In this document: piece after piece, positions 27,630 to 37,259 of the stretch
Numbering within the stretch: the first letter of the stretch is position 1
How the letters are laid out: each line of letters starts with the position of its first letter
DNA from: Achromobacter deleyi
Lineage (GTDB): Bacteria; Pseudomonadota; Gammaproteobacteria; Burkholderiales; Burkholderiaceae_B
Reading direction: 5' to 3'
DNA: 64,000 nt
Assembly: GCF_016127315.1 (NCBI RefSeq)
Contig: NZ_CP065997.1
Coordinates: forward strand, 1,054,001 to 1,118,000
The notes under the pieces: generated by a model
Databases searched by the model: none
Seen by the model: the letters and a program-made list of their open reading frames with translations, nothing else
What the model was told of the DNA's origin: nothing
Translations under genes and position numbers: made by a program

Positions 27630-28331
27630 TTATGCGCGCCCGTAGCGCGGCGCGGACTCTTCGGCGTCCTGCAGCGACGCCTCGTGGTAAGCCCGCAGGA
27701 TGCCCGGCAGCACGTCGATCACGTAATTGCGCGTCAGCTCGGCGGCGCGGTCGAAATCGCGCTGGTCCAGCGCCTGCGTGATGCCCTGGGTATAGGCCTG
27801 CAGGTTGTTCGAGGCCATGGTCTGCCTGGCCAGCAGGTAGCGCAGCGGCTCGACCTGCTCGTACAGCTTGGTCAGCACGTCCGCCAGCGGCGAATTGCCG
27901 GTGAAACGGGCGCCGGCCAGGTAGAACTCGCGCAGCGCCGAGATATAGGCGCGCACGTCGCGCTTGGCGATGGCCGCGGCAATCGCCTCGTCATAGCTGC
28001 GCAGTTCGGCCACCAGCGGCGAGATGTCGTCGATCTCGGCGACCTGGCGGATGCAATAGGCTTCCAGTTCCGCGCGCAACTTGTACAGGTGGCGGATCTG
28101 GGTCTCGGTGTACAGGGTGACCCGGAAGCCTTTGCGTTGGACGTGCGTCACCAGGCCGCTCAGTTCCAGCAGACGCAGCGCTTCCCGGATGGGACTGCGG
28201 CTGGTGCCGAAACGCTGCTCCAGTTCCTGTTCCCGCAATGGCTGCCCGGGCCTGATAGTGCCATCCACTATCAATTCACGAATCTGTTCCTGAAGGAAAT
28301 ACGGAATCGTGGCGGGCGCTTTGACGTCCAA
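27630..28331 (-). CDS. GntR-family regulator (FadR/FCD subfamily)
   Basis: The 233-residue regulator has an N-terminal winged HTH (IRPGQPLREQELEQRFGTSRSPIREALRLLE) and an FCD ligand-binding domain whose helices include YKLRAELEAYCIRQVAE. It could act on the neighbouring pxp genes, but it converges with them rather than diverging, so this is a guess. No clear terminator separates it from pxpA. Confidence 0.87.
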   Translation of the reverse strand: MDVKAPATIPYFLQEQIRELIVDGTIRPGQPLREQELEQRFGTSRSPIREALRLLELSGLVTHVQRKGFRVTLYTETQIRHLYKLRAELEAYCIRQVAEIDDISPLVAELRSYDEAIAAAIAKRDVRAYISALREFYLAGARFTGNSPLADVLTKLYEQVEPLRYLLARQTMASNNLQAYTQGITQALDQRDFDRAAELTRNYVIDVLPGILRAYHEASLQDAEESAPRYGRA

Positions 28332-28444
28332 TCGGCTCCCCTTGTACTGCGTGATGCAAAGTATTGCGACAGCGACAAGATACTAGAAATTTATTGAAAC
28401 ACAAATAGGAAAATTGTTGCAGGAATGCGGGCTGCGAGGGGGCC

Positions 28445-29083
28445 TCAGTGCCAATCGTCGCGGTACACGAACTTCGGCATCTGCCAGTTGAAGCGCAGGG
28501 CCAGCAGGCGCAGCGCCAGCCCGACCGCCAGCGCGATCGGCACGGCGGCGTTGGCCGGCAGCCCCAGGGCCTGCACGCCCAGGTAGAGCGCCCCGGTCAC
28601 CACCGACACGCTGGCGTACAGCTCCTTGCGGAACAGCAGCGGCACCTCGTTGCAGAGCACGTCGCGCAGCACACCGCCGGCGCAGCCGGTGATCATGCCG
28701 CTGATCAGCACCACCGTGATCGGCAATTGCATCAGCTGCGCCACCTGGCAGCCGATGACCGTGAACGCCACCAGGCCCAGGGCGTCGGCCAGCAGGAACA
28801 CGCTGCGCAGGCGCCGCATCACCGGGGCGATCAGCGCGGTCAGCAGGGCCGCGCCCGCCGTCATCCACAGGTACTCGGGGTGCACCACCCAGGTCAGCGG
28901 ATAGTGCCCCAGCAGCACGTCGCGCAGCGAGCCGCCGCCCAGCGCGGTGACGCAGGCGATGATGCACACCCCCATCCAGTCCATGTCGCGCCGACCGGCA
29001 GACAGCGCGGCGGTCATGGCTTCGGCCACGATGGCGACCAGGTAGAGCGTGTGCAGCAGGGCGGGCGAAAGATCGTAAAACAT
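28445..29083 (-). CDS. TRIC cation channel/UPF0126 family membrane protein
   Basis: The 212-residue protein has about seven TM helices and two UPF0126 repeats (TALGGGSLRDVLLGHYPLTWV and ITGCAGGVLRDVLCNEVPLLF). The twin GG(S/V)LRDVL motif marks the bacterial TRIC/YicG family; some members were proposed as glycine transporters. The ATG at 29083 was taken (YDLSPALLHTLY follows); a longer upstream frame is Arg/Ser-rich and reads as antisense of non-coding DNA. Confidence 0.9.
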   Translation of the reverse strand: MFYDLSPALLHTLYLVAIVAEAMTAALSAGRRDMDWMGVCIIACVTALGGGSLRDVLLGHYPLTWVVHPEYLWMTAGAALLTALIAPVMRRLRSVFLLADALGLVAFTVIGCQVAQLMQLPITVVLISGMITGCAGGVLRDVLCNEVPLLFRKELYASVSVVTGALYLGVQALGLPANAAVPIALAVGLALRLLALRFNWQMPKFVYRDDWH

Positions 29084-29227
29084 GGCGCGGGCGGAAAAAG
29101 GGGCGAAGGCCGCCCGGAAATCGGGGAACGGTCGCGGGGAACGGCCGGCGGCAGGCCCCATTGTATTGACGCGGGCGGCGCCCGGCGCGTTGCCGGGCGG
29201 CCGCGCTTCCCTTACGCTGGAAGCGCG

Positions 29228-29241
29228 TTGACATCGGTCAA
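29228..29241 (+). promoter_or_regulatory. FNR/ANR-type box upstream of the universal stress gene
   Basis: TTGACATCGGTCAA is a perfect TTGAC-N4-GTCAA dyad, one base per half from the FNR consensus TTGAT-N4-ATCAA, 110 bp before the ATG of the universal stress gene. Usp genes are often induced by oxygen-limitation regulators. Confidence 0.55.
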
Positions 29242-29351
29242 GCCCCGGTCCGCGCCCTGGCGGGACAATGGGGGTGTGCCCGTAAGGGCGATATCGGCCG
29301 GACGGCGGGCTAGCGGGAGTCACCGGCCCGGCCCCATCTCGGGAGAAACGT

Positions 29352-30221
29352 ATGTCGCAACAACCTGGCCCCATCCTTCTGGCCACGGACCTCAGCGCGC
29401 GGGGCGATCGCGCCCTGGATCGCGCGCTGCAACTGGCCAAGGAACTCGATACCAAGCTGGTCGTGCTGCACGTCATGGAAAACCACGGCGTGTCGGCGCG
29501 CCTGACCACCCCGGTCTGGCGCCGGCTGGCCGCGGACCACAAGTCGGTGGCCGAGCGCGAACTGGCCGAAGACCTGGCCAACGCCGGCATCGCCACCGAA
29601 GTCGTGGTGGTCACGGGCGATCCGCTGGTGCGCATCATGGAAACCGCCGACAGCTTCGGCTGCTCGCTGATCATCGCCGGCATCGCCCGCGACGAGACCC
29701 TGGGCCGGCTGCTGCTCGGCACCACGGTCGAGAAGCTGGCGCGGCAGGCGCGCCAACCGGTGCTGGTGGTCAAGAACCGGCCGCGCAAGCCGTATCGCGA
29801 CGTGCTGGTGGCCACCGACTTCTCGGCCGGCTCGCGCCAGGCGCTGCGCGCCGCGCTGCAGCTGGTGCCCAACGCCGACCTGACGCTGTTCCATGCCTAC
29901 GACGTGCCGTTCCAGGGCAAGAACGTGCCGGACGACGCCGTGACCCGCAGCTTCTATCATGCGGCCGAGCAGAGTTCGCGCGAATTCATCGCCGAGACGC
30001 CGGAACTGGCCGACGTGACGCCGCCCAAGGTGGTGCTGGAATGCGGCCAGCCGGAAACGGTGCTGTCGGAATACTCGTTCAACCACCGTTCCGACCTGGT
30101 CGTCACCGGCACCCACGGCCGCACCGGCCTGCTGCGCACCGCCATCGGCAGCGTCGCCGAGCGCCTGCTGGAAGCGCTGCCCAGCGACGTACTGATCGTG
30201 CGCCTGACCGACGAGGCTTAA
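29352..30221 (+). CDS. Tandem-domain universal stress protein
   Basis: The 289-residue protein has two UspA folds. The first starts ILLATDLSARGDRALDRAL and the second DVLVATDFSAGSRQALRAAL. The second domain keeps the full ATP-binding G-x2-G-x9-G-S motif (GTHGRTGLLRTAIGS); the first has a degenerate version (GIARDETLGRLLLGT), so probably only one site binds nucleotide. It is a cytoplasmic stress-tolerance protein. It is monocistronic, with a possible FNR-type site upstream. Confidence 0.9.
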   Translation: MSQQPGPILLATDLSARGDRALDRALQLAKELDTKLVVLHVMENHGVSARLTTPVWRRLAADHKSVAERELAEDLANAGIATEVVVVTGDPLVRIMETADSFGCSLIIAGIARDETLGRLLLGTTVEKLARQARQPVLVVKNRPRKPYRDVLVATDFSAGSRQALRAALQLVPNADLTLFHAYDVPFQGKNVPDDAVTRSFYHAAEQSSREFIAETPELADVTPPKVVLECGQPETVLSEYSFNHRSDLVVTGTHGRTGLLRTAIGSVAERLLEALPSDVLIVRLTDEA

Positions 30222-30258
30222 CGCGCCGCCCTGGCGCCGGACCCGCACGGGCCTGGCG

Positions 30259-31545
30259 TCAGGCGTCGCCGTCCTGCATCATGGCCTCGATGCGGCCGCG
30301 CAGCAGATACAGCAGCAACAGGCCCGGCAGCGCGATGACCACCGTCACCAGGAAGAACCCGGGCCAGCCCAGGTGTTCGACCAATGGCGGCGTCAAGGGC
30401 CCGGCCAGATAGGTCCGGCCCACGGCCGACAAGGCGGACAACAGCGCGAACTGCGTGGCCGAGAAGCGCTGGCGGCACAGGGCCATCAAGAGCCCGACGA
30501 AGGCCGCCGTGCCCAGGCCGCCGCACAGGTTTTCCAGCCCCACCGCCGCGCCCATCAGCCAGATGCTCTTGGGGCTGACGGCGATCAGCCAGTAGCCCAG
30601 GTTGGACACCGCCTGCAGCAGGCCGAACACCATCAGCGACCGGTACAGCGTCCAGCGCGACATGATGAGTCCGCCGGCGAGCGCGCCGACCACGGTCGCG
30701 GCCATGCCCATGACCTTGTTGACCGCGCCGACTTCGGTGGGCGTGTAGCCCGCGCCGCGGATCAGGAAGGTAGTCGAGAGCGCGCCGGCAAAGGCGTCGC
30801 CCAGCTTGTACAGCACGATCAGCAGCAGCACGGCCACCGCGCCGCGCCGGGTGAAGAACTCCTGCAGGGGCGCCGACACGGCCTCGCCCAGGCTGCGCGG
30901 CGGCATGGCCACGTACTCCGGCTCGGGCGCCCACAGCGTCGCCAGCGCGCACAGCAGCATCAGGCCGCCCATCACCACATAGGTATTGCCCCAGCCGATC
31001 CACTGGTCGGCCAGGATCAGCGCCAGGCCGCCCGACACGATCATCGCCACCCGGTAGCCCATGACCTTGATAGCCGCGCCCGCGCCGCGCTCTTCCTTGC
31101 GCAGCACGTCGGTGCAATAGGCGTCGAAAGCGATGTCCTGGGTCGCGGACAGGAAGGCCACCAGCACCGCCAGCAGGGCCAGCGTCTGCAGCGCCGAGGA
31201 CGGCGACAGCGTGCCCATGACCATGATCGCCAGTCCCAGCAGCACCTGTGTCACCAGCATCCAGCCCCGGCGCCGGCCCAGCAGCGGCGGCGCATAGCGG
31301 TCCACCAGCGGCGCCCACAGGAACTTGAGCGTGTAGGCCGTGCCCACCAGGGTCAGGAAACCGATCTGCTGCAACGGCACGCCGGCCACGGTGGCCCAGG
31401 CCTGCAGGGTGCCGCTGGTCAGGGCCAGCGGCAATCCGCTCGCGAATCCCAGGACCAGCAGGGGCGCGACGCGGGGACTGGTGTAGACGTTGGATACAGC
31501 GGTAATGACGGTCTCCTGGAACGAGCCGGCGCCGCGCATGGTCAT
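30259..31545 (-). CDS. ampG: AmpG-family MFS muropeptide transporter
   Basis: The 428-residue MFS protein has 12 predicted helices and AmpG motifs: LLVLGFASGLPLALTSGTLQAW, YTLKFLWAPLVDRY, LSATQDIAFDAYCTDVL. It imports anhydro-muropeptides for cell-wall recycling and beta-lactamase signalling in relatives. Two in-frame ATGs (31545, 31539) are possible. It is on the same strand as the met genes, after metW. Confidence 0.88.
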   Translation of the reverse strand: MTMRGAGSFQETVITAVSNVYTSPRVAPLLVLGFASGLPLALTSGTLQAWATVAGVPLQQIGFLTLVGTAYTLKFLWAPLVDRYAPPLLGRRRGWMLVTQVLLGLAIMVMGTLSPSSALQTLALLAVLVAFLSATQDIAFDAYCTDVLRKEERGAGAAIKVMGYRVAMIVSGGLALILADQWIGWGNTYVVMGGLMLLCALATLWAPEPEYVAMPPRSLGEAVSAPLQEFFTRRGAVAVLLLIVLYKLGDAFAGALSTTFLIRGAGYTPTEVGAVNKVMGMAATVVGALAGGLIMSRWTLYRSLMVFGLLQAVSNLGYWLIAVSPKSIWLMGAAVGLENLCGGLGTAAFVGLLMALCRQRFSATQFALLSALSAVGRTYLAGPLTPPLVEHLGWPGFFLVTVVIALPGLLLLYLLRGRIEAMMQDGDA

Positions 31546-31608
31546 GCGCGGCGGGCTTGCGGCATTTTAGGCGCTGCCGCCCGGGCCGTCAGCCCGCGTT
31601 GCAGAATG

Positions 31609-32219
31609 TCAGGGCGAGGCGAAGCGGTACACCGCCAGGGTGCTGCGCCAGCTCGGGAAGGTCTTGATCTCGCGCCCTTCGTTGAAGGTGGCGCGCTCCA
31701 GGATGCGCAGGCCCAGCTCGCCCGCCAGCTGCTCGAAGTCGCGCAGCGTGCACAGGTGGATGTTGGGCGTGTTGTACCACTGGTAGGGCATCTGGCCCGT
31801 CACCGGCATGCGCCCGCGCAGGATGGCCCAGCCATGCGGCCAGTAGCCGAAGTTGGGAAACGACACCACGCCGTGGCGCGCCACCCGCGCCATTTCACGC
31901 AGGATGTGCTCGGTGCGGTGCATCGACTGCAGCGTCTGCGACAGCACCACGGTGTCGAACTGCTTGTCGTCGAACAGCGCCAGGCCGTCTTCCAGGTTCT
32001 GCTGGATCACCTCGACGCCGCGCCGCACGCAGGCGATGACGCAGGTGTCGTCCAGCTCGACGCCCGCGCCGCGCACCTGGCGGTGGTCGCGCAGGTGCGC
32101 CAGCAGCGCGCCGTCGCCGCAACCCAGGTCCAGCACGCGGCTGCCGGGCTCGATCCAGCTGGCGATGCGCGCCAGGTCGGGCCGCAGCGCAACGAGGGCC
32201 GGACGGGGAGTCACAGGAG

Positions 32220-32223
<4 letters not shown>
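31609..32223 (-). CDS. metW: Methionine biosynthesis protein MetW
   Basis: The 204-residue SAM-methyltransferase fold has [17 protein letters not shown] (motif I) and the MetW-specific [15 protein letters not shown] and [18 protein letters not shown]. It associates with MetX and raises its activity in proteobacteria. It overlaps metX by 4 nt, so the two are expressed together. Confidence 0.94.
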
Positions 32224-33491
<1,268 letters not shown>

Positions 33492-33495
33492 ACGG

Positions 33496-33556
33496 ACCTC
33501 TTTAGCTGGATTTATTGGAAGGCGCCCGCAAGCGGATCAGGCAAATCGGCGCCGAA
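33496..33556 (-). ncRNA. SAM-II (SAM-alpha)-like riboswitch in the metX leader
   Basis: Read on the minus strand: a P1 stem GGCGCC (33548-33553) pairs with a second GGCGCC (33521-33526). The loop opens GATTTG and ends GCTTGCG, and the 3' tail is AATAAATCCAGCTAAAGAGG. These match the SAM-II layout as I remember it (GAUUU loop start, AUAAAU...GCUAAA tail that contains the ribosome site). The tail AAAGAGG is the metX SD, so ligand binding would block translation. The P2 pseudoknot pairing is not perfect in my hand fold. Confidence 0.7.
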
Positions 33557-33653
33557 AATTGGGTACTGCGGCAGGAATTCTAGCACTGCTTGCGGCCGGG
33601 ACGGCAAGCGCCCCCGGCGTGGCCGTCGCCCGGCGCAAGCGTCCGGGCGGGCC

Positions 33654-34409
33654 TCAGGCGCCCGCCTCCCAGGGCTCGTGGCCCAGGTATTCGTAGCGTT
33701 CGGTGTTGACGCGCGAGATGCGCCATTCCACCGGCTGGCGGTTGTACGAATACGCCAGGCGGCGGATCTCCAGCAGCGGCCCGCCCTCGGCCACGCCGAG
33801 CCAGCGCGCATGGGAACGGTCGGCCAGGCAGGTGCGCAGGCGTTCATCGGTGGCGATGACGTTGACGCCGAACACGTCCTGGTACAGCGCGTACAGCGTG
33901 CTGGCGCGTTCGCGCAGGTGCGCCTCGGTCATGCCCGGAAAGCGCGACTCCGGCAGGCAGATGTCGTCGACCATGACCACGTCGCCGTTCAGCGACAGCA
34001 TGTTGAGGAACTCGAACACGTAGGCGCCTGCGGGCAGCCCCAGCTTGTCGCGCGCCTCGGCCGACGCCTTGACGCGGCGAAAGCGCAGCAGCTCGGTGGC
34101 TGGATACGACTTGTGGCCGTCCTGGCGCAGGATGCGGAAGAACTTGAAGAAATGGTGGTTGCGGGTGTGCACCGCGACGTAGGTGCCGCGGCCCTGGTGG
34201 CGCACCAGGATGTTCTCGGCGGCCAGTTCGTCGATGGCCTTGCGCAACGTGCCGATCGACACGCCGAACCGTTCGGCCAGGTTCTTTTCCGGGGGAATCG
34301 CCTCGCCCTGCTTCCATTCGCCTTGCGCCAGCGCGGCAAGCACGGCCTGCTTGACCTGCTCGTACAAGGGACTGCCCAAAGGCACAGTCGATGACAGGCT
34401 GGTGTTCAT
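33654..34409 (-). CDS. GntR/HutC-family regulator with UTRA domain
   Basis: The 251-residue regulator has an N-terminal GntR winged HTH (YEQVKQAVLAALAQGEWKQGEAIPPEKNLAERFGVS) and a C-terminal UTRA effector domain (IQPPSELLRFR-like region to LEIRRLAYSYNRQPVEWR). It is divergent from suyA and is the probable local regulator of the sulfolactate genes, acting at a dyad just upstream of the suyA -35. The effector would be sulfolactate or a related compound, by inference from context. Confidence 0.85.
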   Translation of the reverse strand: MNTSLSSTVPLGSPLYEQVKQAVLAALAQGEWKQGEAIPPEKNLAERFGVSIGTLRKAIDELAAENILVRHQGRGTYVAVHTRNHHFFKFFRILRQDGHKSYPATELLRFRRVKASAEARDKLGLPAGAYVFEFLNMLSLNGDVVMVDDICLPESRFPGMTEAHLRERASTLYALYQDVFGVNVIATDERLRTCLADRSHARWLGVAEGGPLLEIRRLAYSYNRQPVEWRISRVNTERYEYLGHEPWEAGA

Positions 34410-34477
34410 GGGTGCATCGCAATAAATCAGGGACTCCAGTGTAGCGGCGCGGACCGCCTCGGCTCAAGTCATACAAT

Positions 34478-34523
34478 TCATATATATGATTTAGTTGACA
34501 TGCGAAAAAGCCCGCCCTAAGAT
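34478..34523 (+). promoter_or_regulatory. Operator and sigma-70 promoter of suyAB
   Basis: TCATATATATGA (34478-34489) is a perfect 12-bp palindrome. TTGACA (34495-34500), a 17-bp spacer and TAAGAT (34518-34523) form a near-consensus sigma-70 promoter. The palindrome ends 5 bp upstream of -35, a good position for repression or activation by the divergent GntR regulator. Confidence 0.7.
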
Positions 34524-34590
34524 TTGCCGGACGTTGTAATCCGAAGCGCCCGCGGCACTCCGCCGCACGCTCACCCTGGAGAGAAAGACG

Positions 34591-34872
34591 ATGATTCACG
34601 CCGTATTGCACGATGCCAAGGACACGGTGGCGGTCGCCGTGGTGGAGGGCCTGACCGCCGGAACGGAACTCAATGCCTGGATCATGGACGAGGACAAGAT
34701 CGTCCACGTGCGGGCTTCGCAGGACATCCCCATCGGCCACAAGGTCGCGATCAAGGACATGGCCGTGGGCGACACGGTCTTCAAGTACGGCGTGGACATC
34801 GGCCGCGTGGTCGCGCCGATCCAGGCCGGCCAGCACGCCCACGTGCACAACATCAAGACCAAGCGCTGGTAA
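34591..34872 (+). CDS. suyA: (R)-sulfolactate sulfo-lyase, small subunit
   Basis: The 93-residue protein is a SAF-domain, UxaA N-terminal homologue ([17 protein letters not shown], then [15 protein letters not shown] and [12 protein letters not shown]). In sulfolactate degraders the split altronate-dehydratase-like pair SuyA/SuyB cleaves (R)-3-sulfolactate to pyruvate and sulfite. GGAGAG precedes the ATG. The function rests on length, the separate large subunit and the two adjacent sulfolactate-type dehydrogenases. An altronate-like substrate is the alternative. Confidence 0.72.
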   Translation: MIHAVLHDAKDTVAVAVVEGLTAGTELNAWIMDEDKIVHVRASQDIPIGHKVAIKDMAVGDTVFKYGVDIGRVVAPIQAGQHAHVHNIKTKRW

Positions 34873-34904
34873 GTCGCGTCCCCTCGCCCACACAGGAAAC
34901 CATC

Positions 34905-36080
34905 ATGTCCGTCATCAATGCTCAGACCACCTTCCAGGGCTACCGCCGCGACAACGGCCGGGTCGGCGTGCGCAACCACGTCATCGTCCTGCCCGTGGAC
35001 GACATCTCCAACGCCGCGGCCGAGGCCGTCGCCAACAACATCAAGGGCACGCTGGCCCTGCCCCACCCCTACGGCCGCCTGCAATTCGGCGAAGACCTGG
35101 AGCTGCACTTCCGCACCCTCATCGGCACCGGCTGCAATCCCAACGTCGCCGCGGTGGTGGTGATCGGCATCGAGGAAGGCTGGACCAAGCGCGTGGTCGA
35201 CGGCATCGCCGCCACCGGCAAGCCGGTCATGGGCTTCAGCATCGAGCTGCACGGCGACCACGACACCATCATGCGGGCCTCGCGCTGCGCCAAGGAATTC
35301 GTGCACTACGCCACCGCGCTCACCCGCAGCACGTGTCCGATCTCGGACCTGTGGGTCTCGACCAAGTGCGGCGAGTCCGACACCACCTCGGGCTGTGGCG
35401 CCAACCCGACCGTGGGCAACGCCTTCGACAAGCTCTACGCGCTGGGCTCGACCCTGGTGTTCGGCGAGACCTCGGAACTGACCGGCGGCGAACACATCGT
35501 GGCCGAGCGCTGCGCCAACGACGCCGTGCGCGAGCGTTTCATGTTCATGTTCGACCGCTACCAGGCCATGATCGACCGCTGGAAGACCAGCGACCTGTCC
35601 GAATCGCAGCCGACCAAGGGCAACATCGCCGGCGGCCTGACCACCATCGAGGAAAAGGCGCTGGGCAACATCCAGAAGATCGGCAAGCAGTGCCGCGTCG
35701 ACGGCGTCATCGACAAGGCCGAGATCCCCGACGGGCCGGGCCTGTGGTTCATGGACTCGTCCTCGGCCGCGGCCGAGATGGTGACGCTGTGCGCGGCCTC
35801 CGGCTACGCGGTGCACTTCTTCCCCACCGGCCAGGGCAACGTCATCGGCAACCCGATCCTGCCGGTCATCAAGATCTGCGCCAACCCGCGCACCGTGCGG
35901 ACCATGTCGGAACACATCGACGTCGACACCAGCGCCCTGCTGCAACGCGAGATCGACCTGAACCAGGCCGGCGACAAGCTGCTCGAATGCATGCTCGCCA
36001 CCGCCAACGGCCGCTGGACCGCGGCCGAGGCCCTGGGCCACCGCGAGTTCGTCCTGACCCGCATCTTCGAAAGCGCCTGA
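34905..36080 (+). CDS. suyB: (R)-sulfolactate sulfo-lyase, large subunit
   Basis: The 391-residue protein of the UxaA C-terminal/GarD family has [55 protein letters not shown] and [18 protein letters not shown]. These match SuyB-type large subunits in size and motifs. It follows suyA by 32 bp and would supply the catalytic metal site. Clustered Cys in TKCGESD and SGCGANP may ligate a metal. An internal hairpin lies 9 bp after the stop. Confidence 0.72.
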   Translation: MSVINAQTTFQGYRRDNGRVGVRNHVIVLPVDDISNAAAEAVANNIKGTLALPHPYGRLQFGEDLELHFRTLIGTGCNPNVAAVVVIGIEEGWTKRVVDGIAATGKPVMGFSIELHGDHDTIMRASRCAKEFVHYATALTRSTCPISDLWVSTKCGESDTTSGCGANPTVGNAFDKLYALGSTLVFGETSELTGGEHIVAERCANDAVRERFMFMFDRYQAMIDRWKTSDLSESQPTKGNIAGGLTTIEEKALGNIQKIGKQCRVDGVIDKAEIPDGPGLWFMDSSSAAAEMVTLCAASGYAVHFFPTGQGNVIGNPILPVIKICANPRTVRTMSEHIDVDTSALLQREIDLNQAGDKLLECMLATANGRWTAAEALGHREFVLTRIFESA

Positions 36081-36088
36081 CGGCGCCC

Positions 36089-36113
36089 GGCCGGCGCGCC
36101 GCGCGCGCCGGCC
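36089..36113. other. GC hairpin between suyB and the binding-protein gene
   Basis: GGCCGGCGCGC (36089-36099), loop CGC, and GCGCGCCGGCC (36103-36113) form a perfect 11-bp stem 9 bp after the suyB stop. No T-run follows, so it is not a classic terminator. It may protect the suyAB transcript or lower read-through to the downstream genes. Confidence 0.55.
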
Positions 36114-36232
36114 GCCCCGCGCAGTTCCTCGCAGCACACACGCACAAAAGCATGCAGACCCGGGCGCAAGCCGCCACGGCAGCACAGGCGTAAGCATTCC
36201 TACCCGGGCGCCACCCCCAAGGAGGAAGACAG

Positions 36233-37246
36233 ATGAATCGCGAGCAACATCCCCAAATCGACGACGCGCAGCGCCGGCGCGTGCTCGGCGCGCTGGGCGC
36301 CGCCGGCCTCTGTGCCCTGGCCCCCTGGCAACAGGCCCTGGCGCAGAAGCGCGTCTGGCCGGAACGGCCGATCAACTACGTCGTGCCCTTCCCGCCCGGC
36401 GGCCTGACCGACGTGGCCGCGCGCCAGGTCGGCAAGGCGCTGAGCGACGCCGAACGCTGGAACATCGTGGTCGAGAACCGCCCCGGCGGCAGCGCCAACA
36501 TCGGCGCGGCCCACGTGTCGCATGCCGCGCCCGACGGCTACACCTGGCTGGCCATCACGCTCTCGCACGCGGCCAACGCCACGCTGTTCGCCGGCAAGGC
36601 CGGCTACGACCTGACCCGCGACCTGACGCCGGTGGCGGGGCTGGCGTCCTCGCCCATCATGGTGGTGGTCAACGCCAAGAGCCCCATCAAGACCATGGAC
36701 GACCTGGCCCGCGCGGCCGCCGCCAGGCCGCTGGCGGCCGGCTCCAGCGGCAACGGCACGCCGCCGCACCTGACGCTGGCGCTTTACCAGAAGCTGACCG
36801 GCGCGCCGCTGATGCACGTGCCCTACAAGGGCGGCGCGCCCTCGCTGACCGATCTCATCGGTGGCCACCTGGACGTGGTGTTCTCGAACTACCCCGAGTC
36901 GCTGTCGCACGTGAAGAACGGCTCGCTGCGGGCGCTGGCCATCACCACCCGCGAGCGCAGCGCCGACCTGCCCGACGTGCCCACGGTGGCGCAGGCCGGC
37001 CTGCCCGACCTGATCGTGGAGAACTTCACCGGCGTGATGGCGCCCGCCAGCACGCCGCCGGAACTGGTGCAGCGCATCGGCGACGCCATCGTCAAGCAGG
37101 TGTCGCAGCCGGCCATGCAGCAGGCGCTGCTGCAGCTGGGCTTCGTGCCGCAGCCGCGCGGGCCGGCGGAATTCGGCGGCTACCTGCGGTCCGAGGTCGA
37201 TCGCTGGGCCAAGATCATCCGCGACGCCAACATCCAGATCGCCTGA
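36233..37246 (+). CDS. Bug/TctC-family solute-binding protein
   Basis: The 337-residue protein has a Tat-like signal (QRRRVLGALGAAG) and the Bug fold: RPINYVVPFPPGGLTD, VENRPGGSANIGAAHV and PYKGGAPSLTDLIGGH. It binds carboxylates in the periplasm for a tripartite (TctAB-type) transporter. TctA/B are not here, so it must work with partners elsewhere. Within the sulfolactate cluster its ligand is probably sulfolactate or a relative. It is 152 bp after suyB and 13 bp before the next gene. Confidence 0.88.
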   Translation: MNREQHPQIDDAQRRRVLGALGAAGLCALAPWQQALAQKRVWPERPINYVVPFPPGGLTDVAARQVGKALSDAERWNIVVENRPGGSANIGAAHVSHAAPDGYTWLAITLSHAANATLFAGKAGYDLTRDLTPVAGLASSPIMVVVNAKSPIKTMDDLARAAAARPLAAGSSGNGTPPHLTLALYQKLTGAPLMHVPYKGGAPSLTDLIGGHLDVVFSNYPESLSHVKNGSLRALAITTRERSADLPDVPTVAQAGLPDLIVENFTGVMAPASTPPELVQRIGDAIVKQVSQPAMQQALLQLGFVPQPRGPAEFGGYLRSEVDRWAKIIRDANIQIA

Positions 37247-37259
37247 AGCCGGAGACCCC

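Noticed and set aside
28445..29872. A longer version (475 residues) of the TRIC channel gene
   Set aside because: The extra N-terminal part is Ser/Arg-rich, overlaps the universal stress gene on the other strand and precedes the normal family start at 29083.
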